Position numbers and translations under genes: made by a program
Assembly: GCF_017308985.1 (NCBI RefSeq)
Contig: NZ_JADWPE010000003.1
Span: 1,240,001 to 1,304,000 of the forward strand
DNA: 64,000 nucleotides
Direction of reading: 5' to 3'
From: Lysobacter changpingensis
GTDB taxonomy: Bacteria > Pseudomonadota > Gammaproteobacteria > Xanthomonadales > Xanthomonadaceae
The notes under the pieces: generated by a model
The model's input: only the letters and a program-made list of their open reading frames with translations
Database searches by the model: none
What the model was told of the DNA's origin: nothing
Part shown: piece by piece, positions 17,701 to 26,434 of the stretch
How the letters are laid out: every line of letters begins with the position of its first letter
Position numbering within the stretch: the first letter of the stretch is position 1

Positions 17701-19779
17701 ATGAGAGTTGCAACCAGGAATGCCGCAAGACCGGTCGCGTTCGCGCTGTCCACGTTGCTCGCGCTGGCCGCGATGCCCGCCGTGCACGCGCAGACGGTGT
17801 CGTGCGCCGCGATACCGGCGTGGACCGCGTCCACCATCTACAACCCCGGCGACAAGCTGGTCTATCAGAACCGCCTGTACCAGGCGAACATCCAGATCTG
17901 GAACGCGCCGCCGACGCACTGTCCCAGCTGCGGCTGGTACAGCGACCTCGGCGCGTGCGGCACCGGCGGCACGAACCAGCCGCCGAGCGTGACGCTCACC
18001 TCGCCCGCCAACGGCGCCAGCTACAACGCCGGCAGCAACATCGCCGTGACGGCGAATGCGAGCGACAGCGACGGCAGCGTCGCGAGCGTCGAGTTCTTCC
18101 GCGGCACCGTGTCGCTGGGCGTCGACACCACAGCGCCGTATGCGGTGACCTGGAGCAACGCCACCGCCGGCAGCCACGGCTTCACCGCGAAGGCCACCGA
18201 CAACCAGGGCGCGACGACCACCTCGAGCGCGGCGAACATCACCGTCAACGGCAACCCGCCGACCGACACCACGCCGCCGAGCGTGCCGACCGGATTGTCG
18301 GCGACGGCGCTGTCGTCCAGCAGCATCGCGCTGAGCTGGAACGCGTCCACCGACAACACCGGCGGCGCGGGCGTGGCGGGCTACGACGTGTATCGCGGCG
18401 GCACGCTGATCGCATCGCCTACCGCGACCAGCTACACCAACAGCGGCCTCGCGGCGAACACCACCTACAGCTACACCGTGCGTGCGCGAGACGCGGCCAA
18501 TCCGTCCAATGCCTCCGCTCAGAGCAGCGCGGTGAGCGCGAAGACGCTCGACGGCGGCACCGGCGGCAACAAGCGCGTGATCGGCTATTTCGCGCAGTGG
18601 GGCATCTACGCCCGCAACTATCGCGTGAAGAACATCGACACCAGCGGTTCGGCGTCGAAGATCACGCACATCAACTACGCCTTCGGCAACGTGCGCAACA
18701 ACCGCTGCCAGGTCGGCGTGACGATCCCGACGAACGAAGCGACCGGTGAAGGCGGCGATGCGTTCGCCGATTACACCAAGGCTTTCCAGGCCGGCGAAAG
18801 CGTGAGCGGCGCGGCCGACACCTGGGACCAGCCGCTGCGCGGCAACTGGAACCAGCTCAAGCAGCTCAAGGCGAAGTACCCGAACATCAAGGTGCTGATC
18901 TCGCTCGGCGGCTGGACCTGGTCGCGTGGATTCGCCAGCGCGGCGCGTCCGGAGAACCGCGTGGCGTTCGTGTCCTCGTGCATCGATGCGTACATCCGCG
19001 GCAACCTGCCCGTCACCGACGGCGCGGGCGGTCCGGGTGCGGCGGCAGGCGTGTTCGACGGCATCGACCTGGACTGGGAATACCCGTCCGCATGCGGCCT
19101 GACCTGCGGCACGCCGGAGGAAAGCGCCAACTTCACCGCGCTGCTGGCCGAGTTCCGCCGCCAGCTCGACGCGGTGCGCCCCGGCCTGCTGCTGACCATC
19201 GCCGCCGGTGCGGGCGTGGACAAGGTGCGCGTCACCGATCCGGGCGCGTACAGCCAGTACCTGGATTACATCAACGTGATGACGTACGACTTCCACGGCA
19301 CGTGGGATGCGCGCACGAACCATCACTCGGCGCTGTTCGATTCGCCGAACGATCCGTCCACGGGCGACCAGCGGCTCTACAACAGCAACGATGCGATGGA
19401 GGCCTTCCTCACGCGCGGCGTGCCGGCGTCGAAGCTCAACCTCGGCATCGGTTTCTACGGCCGCGGCTGGACCAACGTGCCCAACGTCAACAACGGCCTG
19501 TACCAGACCGGCTCCGCCGCGCCTGGCACGTATGAAGCCGGCAACGAGGACTACAAGGTCCTGAAGGACCGCCCCGGCACCGTTTATACCGACGCGAACG
19601 CGCGCGCCACGTGGAAGTACGACGGCAACACGTTCTGGAGCTACGACACGCCCGCGATGGTCACCGAGAAGATGGGCTACGTGAAGGCGCAGAACCTCGG
19701 CGGCGCGTTCTTCTGGGAATTCAGCGGCGACGATGCAAGCGGCACGCTGGTCAACGTGATCAGCAATGGCCTGAAGTGA
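17701..19779 (+). CDS. Secreted multidomain GH18 chitinase
   Basis: A 692-residue secreted protein. A signal peptide ends near AVHAQ (residue 30). A CBM5/12-type chitin-binding module follows (AIPAWTASTIYNPGDKLVYQNRLYQA, about 35-80). A bacterial Ig-like domain spans roughly 90-190 and a fibronectin type III domain roughly 196-285. The GH18 catalytic barrel starts KRVIGYFAQWG at about 291, and its DGIDLDWEYP motif at 453 places the acid/base at Glu460. It should hydrolyse chitin internally with retention, supplying N-acetylglucosamine oligomers. It is monocistronic: a 460-base leader region precedes it and a strong terminator follows 45 bases after the stop. Confidence 0.95.
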   Translation: MRVATRNAARPVAFALSTLLALAAMPAVHAQTVSCAAIPAWTASTIYNPGDKLVYQNRLYQANIQIWNAPPTHCPSCGWYSDLGACGTGGTNQPPSVTLTSPANGASYNAGSNIAVTANASDSDGSVASVEFFRGTVSLGVDTTAPYAVTWSNATAGSHGFTAKATDNQGATTTSSAANITVNGNPPTDTTPPSVPTGLSATALSSSSIALSWNASTDNTGGAGVAGYDVYRGGTLIASPTATSYTNSGLAANTTYSYTVRARDAANPSNASAQSSAVSAKTLDGGTGGNKRVIGYFAQWGIYARNYRVKNIDTSGSASKITHINYAFGNVRNNRCQVGVTIPTNEATGEGGDAFADYTKAFQAGESVSGAADTWDQPLRGNWNQLKQLKAKYPNIKVLISLGGWTWSRGFASAARPENRVAFVSSCIDAYIRGNLPVTDGAGGPGAAAGVFDGIDLDWEYPSACGLTCGTPEESANFTALLAEFRRQLDAVRPGLLLTIAAGAGVDKVRVTDPGAYSQYLDYINVMTYDFHGTWDARTNHHSALFDSPNDPSTGDQRLYNSNDAMEAFLTRGVPASKLNLGIGFYGRGWTNVPNVNNGLYQTGSAAPGTYEAGNEDYKVLKDRPGTVYTDANARATWKYDGNTFWSYDTPAMVTEKMGYVKAQNLGGAFFWEFSGDDASGTLVNVISNGLK

Positions 19780-19824
19780 TGCGCTGAACGCGCTCTCCCC
19801 GGACCCGGCAACGGGTTTGCCCCT

Positions 19825-19856
19825 GGCGCCGATCCCCTGCGATCGGCGCCTTTTTT
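19825..19856 (+). terminator. Intrinsic terminator of the chitinase gene
   Basis: GGCGCCGATC-CCCTGC-GATCGGCGCC followed by TTTTTT: a perfect 10-bp stem with a six-base U tract. It lies 45 bases beyond the chitinase stop and just before the end of the convergent winged-helix gene. Confidence 0.93.
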
Positions 19857-19878
19857 CGGGCTTCCACGCGTGATGCGT

Positions 19879-20196
19879 TCATCGCGTGGCGTCGAGCACG
19901 TAGCCTTCGCCGTGGATCGCATCCAGCGGCAGCTGCGTGCCGCAGCCATCGGCGACCTTGCGTCGGAGGCGATACACCAGCGAATCCAGGCGGTGCGAAT
20001 CGAACCCGCCATCGGCGAACGCGTCCGCCAGCGCCTCGCGCGTGACCAGCTGGCCGGGCGTGAGCAGGAGTCGTTCGAGCAGCCGCCGTTCGGTGCGCGT
20101 GAGAGGGACGGCGCTGCCGTCGGGGCAGATCAGCGCCCAGCCGTCGGCATCCAGCCGCCAGCGCGGATCAGCGTCGGTCGAGGTCGGTCGATCCAT
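19879..20196 (-). CDS. Stand-alone winged-helix (OmpR/PhoB-type) DNA-binding protein
   Basis: A 105-residue protein that is almost only a Trans_reg_C winged helix: SAVPLTRTERRLLERLLLTPGQLVTREALADAF, then the recognition helix region SLVYRLRRKVADG and the wing IHGEGYVL. The usual N-terminal receiver is absent, and no receiver or histidine kinase gene adjoins. It may act as a constitutive regulator or need a partner. I chose the ATG at 20196; the frame is open further upstream, but that part is arginine-rich and not family-like. It faces away from the alpha/beta hydrolase gene, 170 bases off, which is a possible target. Confidence 0.82.
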   Translation of the reverse strand: MDRPTSTDADPRWRLDADGWALICPDGSAVPLTRTERRLLERLLLTPGQLVTREALADAFADGGFDSHRLDSLVYRLRRKVADGCGTQLPLDAIHGEGYVLDATR

Positions 20197-20366
20197 CGGG
20201 CGCACCTTGACGAAACCTGCGCCGATCCTATCCAGCGCGCCGCGCGCCCACATAGGCCAGACGTTGGTGTGCCGCGCGGTCGCCGGCGAACCGGCACGCG
20301 GCGCCTCATGGCCGTCGCGACCGCTGGGGTAAGGTCGGGCCTTCCCCCTTCCACGGAGCCCTTCCG

Positions 20367-21395
20367 ATGCGTCCGACGTTGTCCGCCTGCGCGCTGTCGC
20401 TGGTCCTCGCCCCGTCCATCGCCCTGTGCGCCGATGCGCCCGCGCCCGCGCCCGGCGCGGCGTCCTACGGCATGGAACTGGAAGGCTTCGAGTATCCGTA
20501 TCCGGTGAAACACCACGCATTCACCTCGCAGGGCGAAGCGTTGCGCATGGCCTACCTGGACGTCGCACCGTCCACCCCGAACGGCCGCACCGTGGTGCTG
20601 CTGCACGGCAAGAACTTCTGCGCGGCGACGTGGGAGTCGGCGATCCGCGCGCTCACCGGCGCCGGTTACCGCGTGATCGCGCCGGACCAGGTCGGCTTCT
20701 GCAAATCGACCAAGCCCGGGCATTACCAGTACAGCTTCCACCAGCTCGCCGCGAACACGAACGCGCTGCTGCGCTCGCTGGGCATCGAGCGCGCGAGCGT
20801 CGTCGGCCACTCGATGGGTGGCATGCTCGCCACGCGTTACGCGCTGATGTATCCGGCGCAGGTCGAACGCCTGATGCTGGTCAATCCGATCGGGCTGGAA
20901 GACTGGAAGGCGCTCGGCGTGCCGTGGGCGAGCGTGGACGCGAACCTTGCCGGCGAACTGAAGACCAGCTTCGATTCGATCAAGCGTTACCAGCAGCAGG
21001 TGTACTACAGCGGCCAGTGGAAGCCCGGGTACGACCGCTGGGTCGGCATGCTCGCCGGCCTGTACGCCGGCCCGGGAAAGCAGCGCGTCGCATGGAACCA
21101 GGCGCTGACGACGGACATGGTGTTCACGCAGCCCGTCGTGCACGAGTTCGCGCAGCTGCGCGTGCCGACGACGTTGTTCATCGGACAGCGCGACCGGACG
21201 GCGATCGGCCGCGACCGCGCATCGCCCGAACTGCGCGAGCGGCTTGGCGATTATCCGGCGCTGGGCAAGCGCGCGGCGAAGGCGATTCCGGATGCGACGC
21301 TGGTGGAGTTCGACGACCTGGGGCATTCGCCGCACGTGGAAGCGCCGGCACGGTTCGAGAAGGCGTTGCTGGAGGCGTTGGCGGTGAAACGGTGA
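20367..21395 (+). CDS. Exported alpha/beta-fold hydrolase
   Basis: A 342-residue alpha/beta hydrolase with a signal peptide (LSACALSLVLAPSIALCADA) and hence a periplasmic or secreted location. The oxyanion strand TVVLLHGKNFCAATW, the nucleophile elbow GHSMGGMLA (Ser), the acid region in TLFIGQRDRTA and the catalytic His in DDLGHSPHVEAP are all in place. The fold suggests an esterase, lipase or C-C hydrolase; the substrate cannot be told. It is monocistronic and divergent from the winged-helix gene. Confidence 0.88.
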   Translation: MRPTLSACALSLVLAPSIALCADAPAPAPGAASYGMELEGFEYPYPVKHHAFTSQGEALRMAYLDVAPSTPNGRTVVLLHGKNFCAATWESAIRALTGAGYRVIAPDQVGFCKSTKPGHYQYSFHQLAANTNALLRSLGIERASVVGHSMGGMLATRYALMYPAQVERLMLVNPIGLEDWKALGVPWASVDANLAGELKTSFDSIKRYQQQVYYSGQWKPGYDRWVGMLAGLYAGPGKQRVAWNQALTTDMVFTQPVVHEFAQLRVPTTLFIGQRDRTAIGRDRASPELRERLGDYPALGKRAAKAIPDATLVEFDDLGHSPHVEAPARFEKALLEALAVKR

Positions 21396-21540
21396 GTGTC
21401 GCGTGCGGGCGCGCTGTGAATGACGGCTCGCTTGAGCCGCTCTCCCATTGGCGACCCGAGGGAGTGAACCGCTGAGCGGGGATGGGCGGGAGGCGGGAGG
21501 CGCGACCACGCTGGCATTCGCGAGCTTGCGCCGTTGCCTT

Positions 21541-21619
21541 TGGAGCCCGGGTAAGCGAAGCGCACCCGGGAGCGCGGTCGCCTCCCCTACCCGGATGCGC
21601 TTCGCTTACCCGGGCTGCA
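21541..21619. repeat. REPIN-like palindromic element, copy 4
   Basis: The left arm starts TGGAGCCCGGGTAAGCGAAG, a GGAG rather than GTAG head; the right arm ends ACCCGGGCTGCA. It lies between the convergent hydrolase and homoserine dehydrogenase genes, close to the stop of the latter. GGAG heads are also described for REP families. Confidence 0.87.
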
Positions 21620-21633
21620 AGCGCAAGCCGTCA

Positions 21634-22758
21634 TCACGGCGAGCGCCGGGATGGCGTGCAACTCCCACGGCTGCGCAATACCCGCAACACATCATCCAGC
21701 AACCCCGCCGCAGTCACCTCCGCACCCGCACCCGGGCCCTGGATCACCAGCGGCTGCGTCGCATAACGATCCGACCAGATCGCCACGCGGTTGTCCGTTC
21801 CCGCGCCGCCGGCGAGCGGATGATCCGACGCGAGCGATTCCAGCCCGACGCTCGCCCGCCCGTCCTGCAATCGCGCGATGAAGCGCAGCTTCTCCCCGCG
21901 CTTGTACGCCGACTGGAAGCGCTCGCGCAGCGGCGTGTCGAGGGCGGGCAGCGCGGCGTCGAGCGCGTCCTTCGACAGGATCGCCAGTTCCGGCGGTACC
22001 AGCGAGGCGACGTCGACGTCGCACGCTTCCAGCTCCACTCCCGCCGTGCGCGCGAGGATCAGCAGCTTGCGGCGCACGTCCTCGCCGGAGAGATCGTCGC
22101 GCGGATCCGGCTCGGTGTAGCCGGCGTCGCGCGCCTGCCGCACCAGCGCGGAGAACGGGCGCATGCCGTCGTACTGGTTGAACAGCCACGCGAGCGATCC
22201 CGACAACACGCCGGCGATGGCATGGATGCGGTCGCCGCCCTCGCGCAGTTCGCGCAACGACCGCAGCAGCGGAAGCCCTGCGCCGACGGTCGCGCTGTCG
22301 CCGTAACGCGCATCGCCCGCGAGCGACGCCGCACGGATCGCCCGCCATCGCGACAACGACGTGCCTTGGCCGATCTTGCACGCGGTGGCGACGTGGATGC
22401 CCTGTGCGAGCCAATGCGCATGACGCTCGGCGACCGCCTCGCTCGCGGTCGCGTCGATCACCACGCGCGGCCCGTCCCCGCGCAAAGCGGCATCGACCGC
22501 ATCGAGCGAACTGCCCTGCGGCGCCAGCGCGAGTCGACGCAGCGCGTCGCCCGGTGCGAGTCCCGAACGATCGCCCGCACACGCGCGCGAATTGGCGACG
22601 TGCACGAGTTCCAGGCGTTCGCCGAGCGGCGATGCGCGCCACGACGCGAGCCGCGCGAGCACCGCGCTTCCGACCGTGCCGGTACCGAGCAGCGCCACCC
22701 GCGCCGGTACGGCCTGCGCGGCCGAAGCGCGCGCGACTTCGACCGCCGCCACGCTCAT
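21634..22758 (-). CDS. hom: Homoserine dehydrogenase
   Basis: A 374-residue NAD(P)H-dependent enzyme reducing aspartate semialdehyde to homoserine. The Rossmann motif VALLGTGTVGSAVL (GxGxVG) opens the domain; VVIDATASEAVAERH, ATACKIGQGTSL and the GYTEPDPRDDLSGEDVRRKLLILAR signature with its catalytic Asp/Lys follow. There is no fused aspartokinase and no C-terminal ACT domain, so it is the monofunctional short form. It is the last gene of a metX-metB-hom operon; its ATG overlaps the metB stop. Placing it under the same SAM riboswitch would let SAM also limit homoserine supply. Confidence 0.92.
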   Translation of the reverse strand: MSVAAVEVARASAAQAVPARVALLGTGTVGSAVLARLASWRASPLGERLELVHVANSRACAGDRSGLAPGDALRRLALAPQGSSLDAVDAALRGDGPRVVIDATASEAVAERHAHWLAQGIHVATACKIGQGTSLSRWRAIRAASLAGDARYGDSATVGAGLPLLRSLRELREGGDRIHAIAGVLSGSLAWLFNQYDGMRPFSALVRQARDAGYTEPDPRDDLSGEDVRRKLLILARTAGVELEACDVDVASLVPPELAILSKDALDAALPALDTPLRERFQSAYKRGEKLRFIARLQDGRASVGLESLASDHPLAGGAGTDNRVAIWSDRYATQPLVIQGPGAGAEVTAAGLLDDVLRVLRSRGSCTPSRRSP

Positions 22759-23945
22759 CGTTTGACGCGCTCGGCAATCGCCACGGCCTGTTCCGCGCGC
22801 TCCAGCGCGACGGCGATGTCGGCGACCAGATCGTCGACATGCTCGATGCCCACCGACAACCGCAGCAGACCGTCGCCGATGCCCGCGGCTTCGCGCGCTT
22901 CGGCCGACATCGCCGCGTGCGTCATCGTCGCCGGATGCGCGACCAGGCTTTCCACGCCACCGAGCGATTCGGCCAGCGTGAAGCACTGCAGTCCGTCGAG
23001 GAACGCGCGCACCGCATCGACGCCGCCGTCGAGTTCCACGCTCAGCATCGCGCCGAAACCGTCCTGCTGGCGCGCGGCGAGCGCGTGCCCCGGGTGCGAT
23101 TCCAGTCCCGGGTAATGCACGGCGCGCACCGCCGGATGCGCGTCGAGCAGCGACACCAGCGCCTGCGTGTTCTCCTGGTGCACGCGCAGGCGCGCATCGA
23201 GCGTGCGCAGGCCGCGCAGGGTGAGGAAGCTGTCGAACGGCGAGCCCGTCAGTCCCAGCGCGTTGGCCCACCACACCAGCTGCTGGTGTTGCTCGGCGTC
23301 GCGCGCGACGACCGCGCCGCCGACCACGTCGCTGTGGCCGTTGATGTACTTGGTCGTGGAATGCAGGACGAAATCCGCGCCGAACGCGATCGGCTGCTGC
23401 AGCGCCGGCGAAAGGAACGTGTTGTCCACGACGGTCAGCGCGCCCTTCGCCTGTGCGGCTTCGATCACGAAGCGCAGATCGGTGATGCGCAGCAGCGGGT
23501 TCGACGGCGTTTCGATCCACACCACCGTGGGATCGCTCGCCAGCGCATCGGTCAGCGCGCGCGGATCGGTGAGGTCGGCGGTGATCAGTTCGAACGCGCC
23601 CTTCTTCGCCAGCGCATTGAACAGGCGCCAGCTGCCGCCGTAGCCGTCGTGCGGCACGACCAGGCGGTCGCCGGGCTTGAGCAGCGCGTGCAGCAGCAGC
23701 GTGATCGCGCCCATGCCGGTGGCGGTGACGACACCGCCGGCGCCGCCTTCGAGTTCGGCCAGGGCTTCGCCCAGCAGGTCGCGGGTCGGGTTCCCGCTGC
23801 GGGTGTAGTCGTACTGCCGCTTCTCGTTGAAACCGGCGAAGCTGAAGTTGGACGACAGCACGATCGGCGGCGTCACCGCGCCGAAGGCGGTGTCGCGGTC
23901 GATGCCGGCGCGGACCGCGGCGGTACAGCGGTTGCGCGTGCTCAT
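22755..23945 (-). CDS. metB: Cystathionine gamma-synthase / O-succinylhomoserine (thiol)-lyase
   Basis: A 396-residue PLP enzyme of the Cys/Met metabolism family, joining an O-acylhomoserine with cysteine (or sulfide). It has PPIVLSSNFSF, the YDYTRSGNPTRDLLGEALAELEGG strand, ATGMGAITL (PLP phosphate), VDNTFLSPALQQP, and the PLP lysine in HSTTKYINGHSDVVGG. C-terminal residues SLGGVESLVAHPATMTH bind the substrate carboxylate. The alternative call, O-acetylhomoserine sulfhydrylase, is less likely from length (about 400 rather than 430). Start and stop each overlap the neighbours by 4 bases. Confidence 0.9.
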   Translation of the reverse strand: MSTRNRCTAAVRAGIDRDTAFGAVTPPIVLSSNFSFAGFNEKRQYDYTRSGNPTRDLLGEALAELEGGAGGVVTATGMGAITLLLHALLKPGDRLVVPHDGYGGSWRLFNALAKKGAFELITADLTDPRALTDALASDPTVVWIETPSNPLLRITDLRFVIEAAQAKGALTVVDNTFLSPALQQPIAFGADFVLHSTTKYINGHSDVVGGAVVARDAEQHQQLVWWANALGLTGSPFDSFLTLRGLRTLDARLRVHQENTQALVSLLDAHPAVRAVHYPGLESHPGHALAARQQDGFGAMLSVELDGGVDAVRAFLDGLQCFTLAESLGGVESLVAHPATMTHAAMSAEAREAAGIGDGLLRLSVGIEHVDDLVADIAVALERAEQAVAIAERVKR

Positions 23946-25003
23946 GCGGCCACCTCCAGCGCGTCGTCGAGCGCTTCGCCGAGGATCTGCGCGATCGCGC
24001 CCTCCTCCTTCAGGAACGCATCGTGTCCATACAGCGAGCGGACCACGCGCAGGCGCGTTTCGCCGCGAAGACGCTCCACCAGGTCGTAGGCATCCGACAC
24101 CGGCACGAGGCGGTCTTCGGCGACGGCGACGACGGTCACCGGCAGGCGGATCGTGGTCGGATCCACGTCCTGCAGGTCGATGGATTCGGACAGGCGCAGA
24201 TAGGCCGTGGTCGAAGTGCGCTGCACGTAGCTCGCGCCGCAATGATCGAGGTAGTCCTCCGCACCCACGCGCACGCGGCCTTCGCTCACCTGCGCCGGTT
24301 CGAAGCGCGCGTCGAACTCCTCCGGCGTGCGGTAGCTCAGGATCGCCAGCTGCCGTGCGAGCGCGAGGCCATGCGTCTCATCGCACTGCAACGCACCCAG
24401 CGCGACGGCGCGGCGCTGCAGCGCGCGCCATGCGCTCGCATACGGATGCGCGCGATGCACGCCGCTGATCGCCACCAGCTGTTCGACGCGCGCACCGTGT
24501 CGCGCGGCGAACTGCAGGCCGACCATCGCGCCGTACGAGCAACCGACGAACGCCTGCAGGCGCGCGACCTGCAACACGTCGAGCAGCGCGGCGATGGCGT
24601 CGGCCTGGTCGGCGGGGTCGAGCGGCGTGTCGAGGGTGCCGTCGGCGCCGATCCAGTCGAAGGCGATCAGGCAGCGCTCGCGCGGATCCAGCGGCTTGCC
24701 CGCGCCGACCTGCTGCTCCCACCAGCCGCTTTCGGGAAACGCGGCGCTGGCGGCGAGGTGGCGATGCGCCGAGATGCCGCCCGCGACGAACACCGCCGGC
24801 AGCGTGCGATCGCCCAGGATCTCGTAACGCAGCGCGATGCGACGCGTGCCGGCGTGGCGAAGGTCCAGGTCGACCGTGCATTCGCCGCGCTGCGCGTGGA
24901 TGGCGTTGGCGAACACGGCGGCGTGCACGACGGGATCGAACGCGTCGATGCGCTCGGCCGGCGCGACGTCGGAAGCGAGGGCGGAAACGGGGGCGAAGCT
25001 CAT
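23942..25003 (-). CDS. metX: Homoserine O-acyltransferase (MetX type)
   Basis: A 353-residue alpha/beta-hydrolase-fold enzyme that acylates homoserine, committing it to methionine. RYEILGDRTLPAVFVAGGISAH gives the oxyanion region; the nucleophile is Ser in VGCSYGAMVGLQFA; catalytic Asp lies in VAVAEDRLVP and His in YGHDAFLKE. In xanthomonads this subfamily was shown to use succinyl-CoA, so succinylation is likely but not provable here. It heads the metX-metB-hom operon and carries a 5' leader with a SAM-I riboswitch and a hairpin over its ribosome site. Confidence 0.92.
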   Translation of the reverse strand: MSFAPVSALASDVAPAERIDAFDPVVHAAVFANAIHAQRGECTVDLDLRHAGTRRIALRYEILGDRTLPAVFVAGGISAHRHLAASAAFPESGWWEQQVGAGKPLDPRERCLIAFDWIGADGTLDTPLDPADQADAIAALLDVLQVARLQAFVGCSYGAMVGLQFAARHGARVEQLVAISGVHRAHPYASAWRALQRRAVALGALQCDETHGLALARQLAILSYRTPEEFDARFEPAQVSEGRVRVGAEDYLDHCGASYVQRTSTTAYLRLSESIDLQDVDPTTIRLPVTVVAVAEDRLVPVSDAYDLVERLRGETRLRVVRSLYGHDAFLKEEGAIAQILGEALDDALEVAA

Positions 25004-25032
25004 GGCGGCATCCTTGAAGACGAAGGGCCACC
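25004..25032 (-). promoter_or_regulatory. Hairpin covering the metX ribosome binding site
   Basis: On the minus strand, GGUGGC-CCUU-CGUCUUC-AAGG-AU-GCCGCC folds with ten pairs and a two-base bulge directly before the AUG. The AAGG of the Shine-Dalgarno sequence (AAGGA) is held in the stem. This is the expected output of a translational riboswitch. A second hairpin (GCGCGUCCCG/CGGGGCGCGC, 25051-25070) lies between it and the aptamer. Confidence 0.65.
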
Positions 25033-25073
25033 GAGCCTGCGAGTCGCACTGCGCGCCCCGCGGGACGCGCATC

Positions 25074-25205
25074 GCAACCATCTTTCGACCGGCGCCTGGC
25101 GCGCCCCGTCGCAGGAATTGGCACCTTCGCCCGCGCTTGCGCGCTGGGTTGGGTTGCCCCGGCTTCAAAGGGCCTGTCCCTCAGCCGGTCTCGATGGATG
25201 GCCGC
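25074..25205 (-). promoter_or_regulatory. SAM-I (S-box) riboswitch aptamer upstream of metX
   Basis: Read on the minus strand, the leader has the invariant S-box pieces in order: CGAGA, UGAGGGACAGGCCCUUUGAA, CCGGGGCAACC, GGUGCCAAUUCCUGC and GAAAGAU. P1 is nine pairs, GCGGCCAUC (25197-25205) with GAUGGUUGC (25074-25082). SAM binding should stabilise P1 and shut off metX-metB-hom. S-boxes are mainly Firmicutes elements but are known in Xanthomonadales. A TTGACA at 25229-25234 could be the -35 box. Confidence 0.93.
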
Positions 25206-25317
25206 AGTCTGCCCCCGGCCGGCGGGGCTGTCAATCGCTTCATCCGCATATAGCGATTTATTATGTCGGTCACGTCCCCGGCTCCCGATGCAAAGTCGGC
25301 CCGAATACACTTCGGCG

Positions 25318-26430
25318 ATGACTCCCCGCCTGTCCGCCCCCGCCGCCATCGCGTTCGCGCTGGCGGCCCTGGCCTCCGCCTGTTCCACCGTCCGCCCCGT
25401 CGAGCCCGCGGCGGTTTCCGTACCCGCCGCCAAGCCGGAACCGCGCACCGTGCTGGAGCGCTACGTCTCCGGCGAAAGCGCGCAGGACGAACTGGATTCG
25501 CTCGCCACCTGGACCACCGAGGAAGGCGCGACGTGGCTGCTCGCCACCGCGAAATCGACGGATCGGCTGGTCGTGTTCGACGCCGACACCGGTCGTCGCC
25601 TGCGCGAGGTCGGCGGCGAGGGTTCGGCGCCCGGGCAGTTCAACCGCCCCAACGGCATCGCGGTGTACGGCGATTACGTGTTCGTGGTCGAACGCGACAA
25701 CCATCGCGTGCAGGTGCTGTCGCTGCCTTCGTTCGCGCCCGTCGGCACGTTCGGCGGAGAGGAACTGCGCAGCCCGTACGGTGTGTGGCTCACCGAGACC
25801 GAGCCCGGCGAGCTGGAGGCCTACGTCACCGACAGCTTCATGTACGGGAAGAAGTTCGACGAAGTGCCGCCGCTGGCCGAACTGGACCAGCGCGTGCGCC
25901 GTTACCGCGTGCAGTTCGACCAGGCGGGCCGGCTTCGTGCGTCGTACGCGGGATCGTTCGGCGACACCACGCCGGACGCCGCGCTGCGCATGGTCGAATC
26001 CATCGCGGGCGATCCGGCGAACGATCGCCTGCTGATCGCCGACGAGGACCGTCGCCACGAATCCACGCTGCGCGAGTACAGCTTCAGCGGCAAGTACACC
26101 GGCCGCAGCCTGCCGCAGGACAGCTTCGCCGCGGAGGCCGAAGGCGTCGCGCTGTGGAGCTGCGCCGACGGCAGCGGTTACTGGATCGCGGTCGACCAGC
26201 TCGCACCGCTGACGATCTTCCACCTGTTCGACCGCACGACGCTGGAACCGCGCGGCAGCTTCGAAGGCGAGACGACCGCGCACACCGACGGCGTCGCGCT
26301 GCATGCGGCGTCCACGCTGACGTTCCCGGCCGGCGCGCTGTTCGCCGTGCACGACGACAAGTCGGTGTCGGCCTTCGACCTGGCCGAAGTCGCGCGCGTG
26401 CTGCAGCTCTCGCCCGACTGCGCGCAGTGA
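25318..26430 (+). CDS. Beta-propeller phytase-like lipoprotein
   Basis: A 370-residue lipoprotein (lipobox LASAC) with NHL-like beta-propeller repeats: TDRLVVFDADTGRRLREVGG, GQFNRPNGIAVYGDYVFVVERDNHRVQVLSL, and a C-terminal SGYWIAVDQ...GALFAVHDDKSVSAFDLAEVA characteristic of 3-phytase (BPP) domains. Phytases of this type release phosphate from Ca-phytate outside the cytoplasm. The N-terminal half resembles generic NHL/SMP-30 propellers, so phytase activity is inferred. It is divergent from metX and lies 4 bases before the M23 peptidase gene. Confidence 0.75.
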   Translation: MTPRLSAPAAIAFALAALASACSTVRPVEPAAVSVPAAKPEPRTVLERYVSGESAQDELDSLATWTTEEGATWLLATAKSTDRLVVFDADTGRRLREVGGEGSAPGQFNRPNGIAVYGDYVFVVERDNHRVQVLSLPSFAPVGTFGGEELRSPYGVWLTETEPGELEAYVTDSFMYGKKFDEVPPLAELDQRVRRYRVQFDQAGRLRASYAGSFGDTTPDAALRMVESIAGDPANDRLLIADEDRRHESTLREYSFSGKYTGRSLPQDSFAAEAEGVALWSCADGSGYWIAVDQLAPLTIFHLFDRTTLEPRGSFEGETTAHTDGVALHAASTLTFPAGALFAVHDDKSVSAFDLAEVARVLQLSPDCAQ

Positions 26431-26434
26431 CGCG

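Noticed and set aside
25004-25317. SAH or cobalamin riboswitch upstream of metX
   Set aside because: The conserved segments match the S-box order and spacing in full; no B12-box or SAH-type core is present.
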